Part shown: positions 34,728 through 44,856 of the stretch, piece after piece
Layout: each line of letters starts with the position of its first letter
Position numbering within the stretch: position 1 is the first letter of the stretch
The notes under the pieces: model-generated
Databases searched by the model: none
What the model was told of the DNA's origin: nothing
The model's input: only the letters and a program-made list of their open reading frames with translations
Program-made: the position numbers and the translations under genes
Assembly: GCF_020536995.1 (NCBI RefSeq)
Contig: NC_068362.1
Span: 98,986,187 to 99,050,186 of the forward strand
Reading direction: 5' to 3'
Source: Dreissena polymorpha
Lineage: Eukaryota > Mollusca > Bivalvia > Myida > Dreissenidae
Length of the DNA: 64,000 bases

Positions 34728-37680
34728 ATACATGCCAGACGTTCCGATCTTGGCGGGACAGTCCTGCTTTTGGGGTGTTTGTCCCGGTGTCCCGATGTGA
34801 CACTATTTGTCCCGACATTCGTACAAAACGATATATGCTCTATAAGTTCACAATAAAATTCCCTATTCAAGCTCGGTCTGGCTTTAAATACCATAGCTTA
34901 TCCCTTTATTGCCCCGTATTAACAAACCATATCTACTAGTTGAGTGATCCGGTGTTGTTATATGTCAAACAAATCGAGCGCTGACCGATACCAGAGACAT
35001 AAAATTACTTTCATTTTGACTGATTTTCAGAAAATAATGTGTACATATTGAATCAATCTAAATTAAGAATTAATGGATGATTTGTTGAATAAAAACAAAG
35101 CTCGATGTTTGACGTACCATTTGGGTCAAAAGTCAACAAGATCTACTAGGTAAAATGAGAAATGTACGTCTACGTACAATATGTACGTCGACGTACATTT
35201 TTTTTGTACGTTGACCTACAAAATTGTACGTCGACGTACAATTTTTACCAACCCTTGAGTGTTGGCCAATCAGAAGATGCCTTACATCTTTTGTTTTGAT
35301 CCACATGTTTAAGGTTACAATATACTAAATAATTTTGGCTATACCCTCTAAAAACAAAATCTTCATTTATTTGAAGACACAATTCTGTGTACAGGCACTT
35401 GCCATGACTTTATTTTTGAATATTTCTGTGTCCATGTGGTTGGGAAAACATTGTTGTATACTACAAATTCACTGTTTTGCTTTTAGGTTGGATACTACAT
35501 GAGACTTTGGCAGTTGGTGGGAAACCATCATCAACTGGAGAGATGCCAGAAAAAAGATGGCCATAAAACAGTGACCGCTGATTGGAATTGAGTTCTTTTT
35601 TACATACTGGATGACCTATCTTTTTTATTGTTTAAATCATTGCGGTTTGGAATGCTCTTTACGAAAAGGTATGGTTATGGGGGTGTCTACGCGCTAAAAT
35701 TTGACTTAGGTTTATTTTTTGTTAAAGTTATTGCTTTTACATTGAATTTGTGTAGGAAATCTTTTAGTAGCTAACTTTTAGGTAAAAATGAAATATCATC
35801 TGCAAGTGCAAAATATGACTGGGAAAGCTGATTGTTGGTCATTTCTAAGCAAAAGAGAAAATAAATGCATTAAATGCATGAATTCAGATTATTTGACCTG
35901 GAATAGTTGTATTTCAAGTTGACCCCCCACTTAATATAGCCGAATAAGAGCTAAATTGCTTTCCGACTTAAATTCAACGACATATTGGTTGACCCTGTAG
36001 CGTTAATGTGCTACATAAAGTCAGAATTCAACGCCAGGGACTCTGTGATCCATTAACGCAACAATAGCTTGTGTGAAAAGCATGAACATTCAAACAGAGC
36101 CCCATTTCACCGACATGGAATGGCAGGCATTTTTAAAGTATGGACAGCGCAGCAGATGCTTAACTGAGCCAGCCTTCATATTTAGTACAAAATCATGAAT
36201 TTAACAAGCTTTATCACTTCATATTATTCATAAAATACACTTAAAATACAAAAATGCATGTTTTTGTGTCATTTTATATCTATTTCTATTGGGTATTTTG
36301 ACCTTTTCAGTTACAGGAATGTCTGCAACTAAGACAAGGGCCACTGGATAAGGGTTGTTGATGGCAAAACAGGTAATAATATTAATTTATTATCATGTAC
36401 ACAAGCAAATAAGCATATTTATGATGCTTAAGGTGTGAAAGACTGTCATAATCAGGTTTGTGGTCACTCAAACCCTTGCCGTCATGTAATTCCCAGAGCA
36501 GTTTGTATCGATAGTTCCGCGTCCCGACAGGTAAAGCTCGTGCTTTGTTGGCACTTAACAGGTTTATCCTTGTTCCTGAGCATGTAGTGCAGCTGATTTG
36601 ATTTGCTACTTGTAAACCCTTCAATTAGCTTGTTTTTGGTACTGTCTTCTCACAATATGCTTACAGTCATGTTTCCGACTTAAAAGGGTGTCGCGCCTGA
36701 CTTAAACATAGGATTGATGTGGCAAGTGTCCCCTTCATCATTTACATTAGAGGGATCTTATTGAAAAATTTGGCACTTTCAGCAACTTGTTTTGTTTTTT
36801 ATTTGGCACATGCTTCTCTCATTCAGTGATTTAAGGGCAGTATTGACCTTATTCGCTTGTCTTTGCATAGAAAGGTGACATGGATCAATGATATTTGTTG
36901 TGTTGAGAATTCTGCAGGAAGCTGTGTCCCCAAAAGAAGTACTCGAAACCCCTTTCAGGATGCCTGCATTGATCTGAATTGCCTTTCTACCCATGTTACT
37001 TCATGGAACCTCATTGCTAAGCTTATAATGCTTGCCTACATATGTTATCTTGTGTAACTTTTCCTTCCAGCCTAAACCCTCCAAATGAGCATTTCTTTCT
37101 TTCTCTTGGTTACAAACCCCCATTTTGACCAGTTTGCCACCATAAAAATAGCCAAAAGTACTTATTTTGTGCCCAAAATATGAAATTTTGTATTCTCTTG
37201 AACCTCTAAATAAGAGCTGGCAATGCATATTGACCATCTGCTGCAGTTTAAAGGCACCCATGACATTATATGCTAGAATTTATCAATGGCGGCTGGTAAA
37301 TAAATGGGCAGCGATCGACAAGGCGCTTTCAAGATTTCACGCTTTTATTGGTGTGAAATAACAAGGTATTGGAAGATTATTGATTTCTACACTTCAAAGT
37401 ATCTTTGATCTCTCATTTTGACTAATGTGTTTATTGTCTTGGATGACATTGGATTTTTTTTTTTTGAAATTGACATTTTTGGGGTGATTAAAAAAAAAAG
37501 AAAAAAAAAAGACATTATCAAAGTGAAAATATCTAACAAATTCATTCTTTGCCCACCACGCATAAGCCCCACGTGCATGTCTATTTGGTTTGTTTTGGTA
37601 TTTTGTTGCAGATATTGAACACAACAGCTTTAAATCTAAAAGGGGCATTTAAGCTTTAACAGGCCTAATATCGCCTTAAG

Positions 37681-38036
37681 TCCCAGAGCTTCAAATTTTA
37701 TTAGGTATCGTATTGTCTAGTGGTCCTCTACAAAAGTGATATAAATAATGCCCCTGGGGTAAAAAAGGCCCCGCCCCGGGGTTACTGATTGAGTGATTCT
37801 CTTACATAGACTTATATAGGATAAACTTTAAAAATCTTTTTTTTAGAAACTGAAAATCCCAGAGCTTAGATATTTGGTATTGTTTTGTCTAGTGGTCCTC
37901 TACAAAAGTGATATAAATAATGCCCCTGGGGTCAAAATAGGCCCTGCCCCATGATCACTGATTCTCTTACATTGACTTTCATAGGAAAAACTTAAAAAAT
38001 ATGCTTTTTCAGTGAAAAATGTCCATAATTTCACTT
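37681..38036 (+). repeat. Two tandem units of about 176 bp (CAGAGCTTxxAxATTT...ATGCCCCTGGGGT)
   Basis: Both units contain TCTAGTGGTCCTCTACAAAA, GTGATATAAATAATGCCCCT and TGATTCTCTTACAT. They start near 37681 and 37857 and lie inside the 7.2-kb insertion. Confidence 0.8.
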
Positions 38037-39375
38037 AAAGTATAGTATTATATTATAATGTTTCAAAAACATAATGATAATAATAATAATAATAATTAAT
38101 GATTAAAAAACCAATATATTCACCTAAAATTATAATATAATTATATATTAGCAGCACACTGCTCACAAATAAATAAATAAATAAATATTGCTGAAGTGCT
38201 TATATATAAAGGTAAACATTAAATTTTATGAGCTCAATTTTATCAGTTAATATTTTATGTATATAATTGAGTAAGAAAGTGGGTATTGGATGTATTAAGC
38301 ATCTTTGTGCCTAAATTACTGTTTGTTTCCAGTAACCTTTGATGCTAAAATTAAAATAGAAAATATTTTTTTAAATATATTGGTATGCAGGGGAACCTTT
38401 TAACAATTCATGTTTTTTGTGTGATAATATGTATGGAATAATGGGTAAAGTGTCAGATTTTGAAGGCAATAATTATCAATATAAAAAGGGCAATGTTAAC
38501 AAATGTTCAAAAATGATTATTCCATGTGTTGCTTTAATGCATGGATTATAAATTGTTAATGCTTTTGCTTTTGAAGATTTTTTAAATAATATTTACTGTT
38601 AAGTGCAAAGATTTAACTTTGACCTGACCTTGTATTAGAACGTTTGAAATGTAGCCAGGTTCTTAGCAAAAAGGGGACTTCCAAAAAGGAAATGTTTTGA
38701 TAACATGAGTTTGTGTTTCGTGTCAACACTTTCACTTTTAATACCCGCCCGCTGTATTTCAATGAATCGAATTGGCTGAAGTATCATTCAAACAGAAAAC
38801 TGAAGTAAACTTTTATCATTAATATTTTTTGTTTCAATTTCCACATTACTAATCGCACAACTTTTTATGTCTGAGGAGAGGTAACTTTGATTCAATATGT
38901 ATATATTTTCTTTCATGATTTATAGAATTGATATCAGACAAATTTTAGGGATCTTAGCTATGAATTACATAATTTATTCATATAAAACATCTATACTATA
39001 AATTGTTGGAAAATGATACTTTCCAGTCATATATGTGCTGATGGTTTCCTTTAAATACCTAAGTTAAATACATTCTTTTAGGCTAAATTCACATATATTC
39101 AACAATTACAGGATGGTTCTGTCATACACCCATGAAGTTTCATGTTAAAATCTTGTATAGTATCTGAGATATAGCCCTAGTTACATCATACAAAAACAAC
39201 AAAGAGCAATAATTGTTATTTCAGAAAGTGACAGGTTATGGTTCTTGTGCATTCATCTCTACTCAGCGATATTTATACACACATAAAGTTTCATGTCAAA
39301 AACTTATATTGAGTTTCTGAGATAAAGCCCTGAAAAGTTTGTGAGAGACTGCACTGGCAGATAGACCGATGGTAT

Positions 39376-39470
39376 GTTTTAGTATATTAAGCGTACCCGG
39401 TGTACATTAAAGTATACTTATGAGTACCGGGGGTACTTTTAAGCAGTACCAGAGCCAAACCGAAAATGAC
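39376..39470. repeat. Single arm of the GTACC / GTATACTTAA MITE
   Basis: Matches the right arm of the 20538-20934 element (AAAGTATACTTATGAGTACC ... GGGTACTTTTAAGCAGTAC ... AATGACC). The partner arm was not found. Confidence 0.6.
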
Positions 39471-39544
39471 CAATTGAGCTTATTGACAGACTAAAAAATG
39501 ATGATAGTGGTAACTATGATTGTGTGAAATATATTGATTATAAT

Positions 39545-40738
39545 ACAACAAGGGCTGTTTGTAAAACATGCATGCCCCCCATAATGGGCTGTCCATTGTA
39601 GTGGCAGCCATTGTGTGAGTACGATTTTTGTCACTGTGACCTTGACCTTTGACCTAGTGACCTGAAAATCAATAGGGGTCATCTGCGAGTCACGATCAAT
39701 GTACCTATGAAGTGTCATGATCCTAGGCAAAAGCGTTCTTGAGTTATCATCCGAAAATCATTTTACTATTTCGGGTCACCGTTACCTTGACCTTTGACCT
39801 TGTGACCTCAAAATCAATAGGGGTCATCTGCGAGTCATGATCAATCTACCTATGAAGTTTCATGATCCTAGGCGTATGCGTTCTTGAGTTATCATCCGAA
39901 AACCATTTTACTATTTCAGGTCACCGTGACCTTGACCTTTGACCTAGTGACCTCAAAAACAATAGGGGTCATCTGCAAGTCATGATCAATCTACCCATGA
40001 AGTTTCATGATCCTAGGCGTATGCGTTCTTGAGTTATAATCCGGAAACCATTTTACTATTTCGGGTCACCGTGACCTTGACCTTTGACCTAGTGACATCA
40101 AAATTGATAGGGGTCATCTGCGAGTCATAATCAATCTACCCATGAAGTTTCATGATCCTAGGCGTATGCGTTCTTGAGTTATCATCCGGAAACCATTTTA
40201 CTATTTCGGGTCACCGTGACCTTGACCTATGACCTAGTGACCTCAAAATTGATAGGGGTCATCTGCGAGTCATGATCAATCTACCCATGAAGTTTCATGA
40301 TCCTAGGCGAATGCGTTCTTGAGTTATCATCCGGAAACCATTTTACTATTTCGGGTCACCGTGACCTTGACCTTTGATCTAGTAACCTCAAAATCAATAG
40401 GGGTCATCTGCGAGTCATGATCAATCTACCCATGAAGTTTCATGATCCTAAGCGTATGCGTTCTTGAGTTATCATCCGGAAACCATTTTACTATTTCGGG
40501 TCACTGTGACCTTGACCTTTGACCTAGTGACCTCAAAATCAATAGGGGTCATCTGCGAGTCATGATCAATGTACCTATGAAGTTTCATGATCCTAGCCCC
40601 AAGCGTTCTTGAGTTATCATACGACAACCACCTGGTGGACGGACCGACCGACCGACCTACCGACCGACCGACCGACCGACCGACCGACCGACATAAGCAA
40701 AGCAATATACCCCCTCTTCTTCGAAGGGGGGCATAATA
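39545..40738 (-). repeat. Hairpin-headed 'CGGATGATAACTCAAGAACG' repeat, minus orientation, about 7 units
   Basis: Mirror image of 18577-19718. The tail AACAAGGGCTGTTTGTAAAA is at the left. About seven units of roughly 145 bp follow, several with exact TGACCTTTGACCT. The leader is an expanded GACCGACC run (40640-40690), and the head is CCCCCTCTTCTTCGAAGGGG GG. Confidence 0.85.
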
Positions 40739-41908
40739 ATTTTCCTGAATTGAGTGTACATGTGAATTAGCTAAAATAAAGATAAAAACAGCGATTGGGA
40801 TTATACATTTCTGGAACTGAATTTTGTTTATAATCAGTTTTTTGAAATAATATATATATCCTAAAAATATTTTCTTAAATCAATCTTGTATCTTTGTATT
40901 AAAACACGTACTGCAACACTGTAAATTACGCATTACCATATTTATTTCAAACGTAATGTATGTACATCATCGATATATAACATTTGAAATGAAAATCGTT
41001 TTAAAATTCAAATGTTTGCATGGTGTTAGAACTACTGTTTTGATATCTTTGTTGTAACTACCGGTACGTGTTTACGTTCAAAGTCCGAAAAAAAGATGTC
41101 CGAAAATAACTGCAAGGTGTTAAAACGCGCAATGAAGTTTAATTGGAACAACCATGCATTAAATATTACTTGTCATCAATCTGACATTTTTCATGGCAAC
41201 TGATCTGAGCAATCTCAAGGTGGGTACTGCAAGAATCGTCAGATTTCCGGTTTATCTGACAGATTTCACGATCTGACAATATTTACCCTACAACGGTCTC
41301 AGCAGTTAATAATATTTATTACTTAAAACGATTTTTAGACTAAATACCGTCAAGTAAATACTTATTTTTAATATTATTTTTTTCAATTTTGATATATTTA
41401 ATTCATTCTTTTCCTCAATTAAAAAAGAGATTTTCAACATTGATTATGAATAAATCTGAAGGAAAAGCGGCTCACGAGACGAGTGTTTTGATTGGCTGTT
41501 CAGAAAATGTGTACGTCAACGTGTATTTCATATTTGTACGTCGACGATTTTTGTACATACATTCCTCATTTTACCTAGTAGGCCTTGTTGACTTTGGACC
41601 CAAATGGTACGCCATATCGATGTGCGCACAATTCGTTGAACGTTGCCTTAGTCCCAAATGGATTGATCCGCATAGTGCACATGTTTGTTTACTTCCCAAA
41701 ATGGAGAACGTCTGTGTTCATGCAATTATTAACACATTTATCGTCAATATTTGCCCGAAATTATGAGGTTTTGTAAGTAATTAGCTGATTACTGACTTCA
41801 GTAAAGGTGGCATGATTGATCGTTTCAGTTGTCCTGCCTTTTTGTCAAATGTCCCGACTTTTTTTTATGGACTGTCCCGATTTGGACCCGAAAATTCTGG
41901 CATGTATG

Positions 41909-42006
41909 GGGGGTGCAGAGGTTTGTATAGTGTGGGAGTGTGGTCATTTTTTATATTATCTTCCAAAAATGCAAAAAAATGCAAAAAAAAAAGTCTTTCC
42001 AAAATA
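41909..42006 (+). repeat. Right part of the split 'GCACCGCC' repeat
   Basis: GTTTGTATAGTGTGGGAGTG TGGTCATTTTTTATATTATC matches 29698-29745 of the intact copy. This shows that the 34619 copy resumes here after the 7.2-kb insertion. It is cut at 42006 by the next array. Confidence 0.75.
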
Positions 42007-43257
42007 AAACTAGAGCTTTGTCACAGACGTGACGTATATCCCCACATGCCGCATTGACAGACTATTTTGCATGCTGTCTTCACAAAACAAGAGAATCTAA
42101 TTTATGGCGATTTTTAAGTATTATTATGCCATTCCCATGCAATTTTGACCTTTGAACTCTTGAATTCTTTCACATGACACGCCGTCCAATGACTGTGAAC
42201 CAAATTAATGTACAGAGTCATTTTAAAATCTCACAATGAATGACATACTTATGGCCCAGACAAGATCATTTATTGCCATTTTTAACCAAACAATTTTTTG
42301 AACAAAAAGTGTGACCTTGGAGATATCGACCTAATTCTTTCGCGCGTAACATCGTCCAATGATGGTGAACAAATTTGCCAGATGATTTTAAAAATCTCAC
42401 AATAAACGACATAGTTATGGCCCGGACAAGCTCATTTATTGCCGTTTTTGACATTTGAACTCAAAGTGTGATTTTGACCTTGGAGATATTGATGTAATTC
42501 TTTCGCATGACACACCGTCCAATGATGGTAAACAAATGTGCCAAATGATTTTAAATTCTCACAATGAACGACATAGTTATGGCCTGGACAAGCTCATTTA
42601 TGGCCATTTTTGACCTTTGAACTCAAAGTGTGACCTTGACCTTGGAGATATCGATGTAATTCTTTCGCATGACACACCATCCAATGATGGTGAACAAATG
42701 CGCCATATGATTTTAAATTCTCACAACGAACAACATAGTTATGGCCTGGACAAGCTCATTTATGGCTATTTTTGACCTTTGAACTTTAAGTGTGACCTTG
42801 ACCTTGGAGATATCAACGTAATTCTTTCGCGCAACACACCGTTCAATGATGGTGAACACATTTGCCAAATGATTTTAAAATCTCACAATAAATGATAAAA
42901 TTATGGCCCAGAAGAGCATTTGACCTTTGAACTCCAAGTGTGACCTTGACCTTTAAGATAAATGTACTTTTTTCACACGACACACCAACCTATGATGGTG
43001 AACAAATGTACCAAGTCATTTTAAAATCTAACGATAAATGACAAAGTTATTGTACGGACAAACTTTCAGTTTAAAACACACTAAGTGACCCTGTGACCTA
43101 GTTTTTGACCTGGAATGACCCATATTCAAACTTGACCTAGACTTCATCTAGATACAACTTCTGACCAAGTTTTGTGACGATCGGATGAAATTCCGACCGA
43201 CAGACCGACAAAGTGACTCCTTTATAGCCCCCATTACCAATGGTAATGGGGATATAA
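42007..43257 (-). repeat. Hairpin-headed repeat, 'TGACACACCGTCCAATGATG' type, about 7 units
   Basis: Starts with the shared tail AGAGCTTTGTCACAGACGTG ACG. About seven units of roughly 150 bp follow, each with TTCTTTCGCATGACACACC, ACATAGTTATGGCCTGGACA and TGTGACCTTGACCTTGGAGA. A last unit resembles 19787-20427 (CTAGATACAACTTCTGACCA), then GACCGACAGACCGAC and the head ATTACCAATGGTAATGGGGA. It mixes two unit types under one head and tail. Confidence 0.8.
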
Positions 43258-44276
43258 TAATAAAATAAATATTTGTGTATTTTTCAACAATGTTTAAAAA
43301 AAGAAGAAGAAAAATTTGTGTGTGGGGGGGGGGTTCTGGGATGGTGTTGGGGAGGTGGGGGGTTGAGAAGGGGGTATAGTGTGAGGATGTGGTCATTCAT
43401 TACATAATCTTTCAAAAATAAGAAAAAATGGAAAAAAAACTTTCTTTTTTTTTGGGGGGGGGGGGTCATAGAGTGGGGCCTGGTGGATGGTTTGGGTGGA
43501 GTCTCTTGTGGTATGTAAGGTAAGTGTTGTTTTGTCAAAGTATGAATCAAATCTGATCATAAATAAAGAAGTTATGGCAATTTTAGAAAAAATAATAATT
43601 TGACCTTAAGAGTAAAAGTCATTTTTTAATCAAGGTCAAATTCAACTTTGAAGTTTGAAAGCAATAGCCCTGATACTTTAGAAGTAAAGTGGATCTAAAC
43701 ACAAAATTTAACCAAATATTCAAAGTAACTAAATTCAAAAAAGGACCATAATTCTGTCAAAATGCCAACCAGAGTTATGCAACTTGTCCTGTACAGTCCC
43801 CCCCATGATAGTTAGCGAGTGTTCCAAGTCTGAAAGCAGCTATGATACTTTAGGAGTAAAGTGGACCAAAACTTAACGAAGTGTAAAGGGGCCATAATTC
43901 TGTCAAAATGCCAGTCAGAGTTACATAACTTTGCCTGCACAGTCCCCTTATGATATTTAGTAAGTGTTGCAAGTATGAAAGCAATAGCTTTGATACTTTA
44001 GGAATGAAGTGGACCTAAACACAAAACTTAACTAAATTTTAAATTTTCTAAGTAACAAAAAGGGCACATAATTCTGTCAAAATGCCAGCCAGAGTTATCT
44101 TACTTTGCCTGCCCAGTTCCCTCATGATAGTAAGTAAGTGTACCAAGTTTGAATGCAATAGCTTTAATACTTTATGAGAAAAGTGGACCTAAACACAAAA
44201 CTTAACCGGACGCCGACGCTGACGCTCATTTTTTTTTTCTTTTTTTTTTCAAAAAATAGATGAGCTAAAAAGTGTG
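43258..44276 (+). repeat. 'GCACCGCC' type repeat lacking its head
   Basis: G-rich tracts with GGGTATAGTGTGAGGATGTG, then about four 175-bp units (CAAAATGCCAGTCAGAGTTA) and the tail AAAATAGATGAGCT. The left end is truncated at the preceding array. Confidence 0.8.
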
Positions 44277-44856
44277 AATTGATGTGGTCTCTGAAAGCTT
44301 TTTTCATGTATACTGTACACAGCACTTTCTTTCATAAAAAATCATTAATTCTGTTCCTTTATTGTTTAAGTTCTAAAATGTTGTGACAGTCATTGGATAC
44401 TTTATCTTTTCTGAACGCTCAAACTGCATGTTAAACAATGAAAACAGCTAAGGACAACAACTGCGTACTACATAATTACAGTCAAATAAGTTAAAATCAG
44501 TCAAAACAATGGCCAATTAATATTTATCAGAAATAAATACTATAGTATACAGTTAAAAGTATTCTTAGCAATTGCATAAACATCTTTCTTTACTCAAAGA
44601 AAATCAATACTTCTCTATCAAACAGATTTTATTGACTAATTTAAACCTTTAAGCAAAACAGTATGGCATGAATCGGAAATTTCCATGGCGATTGCAGTGA
44701 ACATTTGCTCATGTTACTAAAGACTACAATGTAAAAGTGTGTCTCATTAATTTCAGAATTCTGTTGTTCCATGGAAACCATTGAAGTAATGGGCTTCAAG
44801 TCGTAAAAGCATTTTAACTTCAAGCTCTTATTTCATATATGGTAAAAAAATTAAAA
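44277..44856. other. Intronic stretch before the LINE, no recognised feature
   Basis: AT-rich. No repeat ends or exons recognised. Confidence 0.4.

Larger units (their letters stand above)
34728..41908. mobile_element. Unclassified 7.2-kb insertion with CATACATGCCAGA inverted ends
   Basis: Left end CATACATGCCAGA...GGGACAGTCC and right end, reverse-complemented, CATACATGCCAGA...GGGACAGTCC. A second inverted block lies further in, near 35109-35170 and 41565-41625 (GCGTACCATTTGGGTC-like, then CTACTAGGTAAAATGAG). GTACGTCGACGTAC palindromes are next to both. The host repeat reads across from 34727 to 41909, so this looks like one insertion. The interior holds other repeats but no recognised transposase. 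Two oppositely oriented small elements are the alternative. Confidence 0.5.

Noticed and set aside
35495-35595. Possible exon VGYYMRLWQLVGNHHQLERC inside the 7.2-kb insertion
   Set aside because: There is an acceptor-like TTTTAG, but the frame ends in a stop after 34 codons, with no donor and no partner exon.
41389-41776. 125-codon and 63-codon frames near the right end of the 7.2-kb insertion
   Set aside because: They overlap in different frames across the inverted-end sequence and have no counterpart protein on the other side.
1146-43257. CRISPR-like arrays suggested by the many regular repeats
   Set aside because: The genome is eukaryotic, and the repeats are contiguous degenerate units of 140-175 bp without unique spacers.
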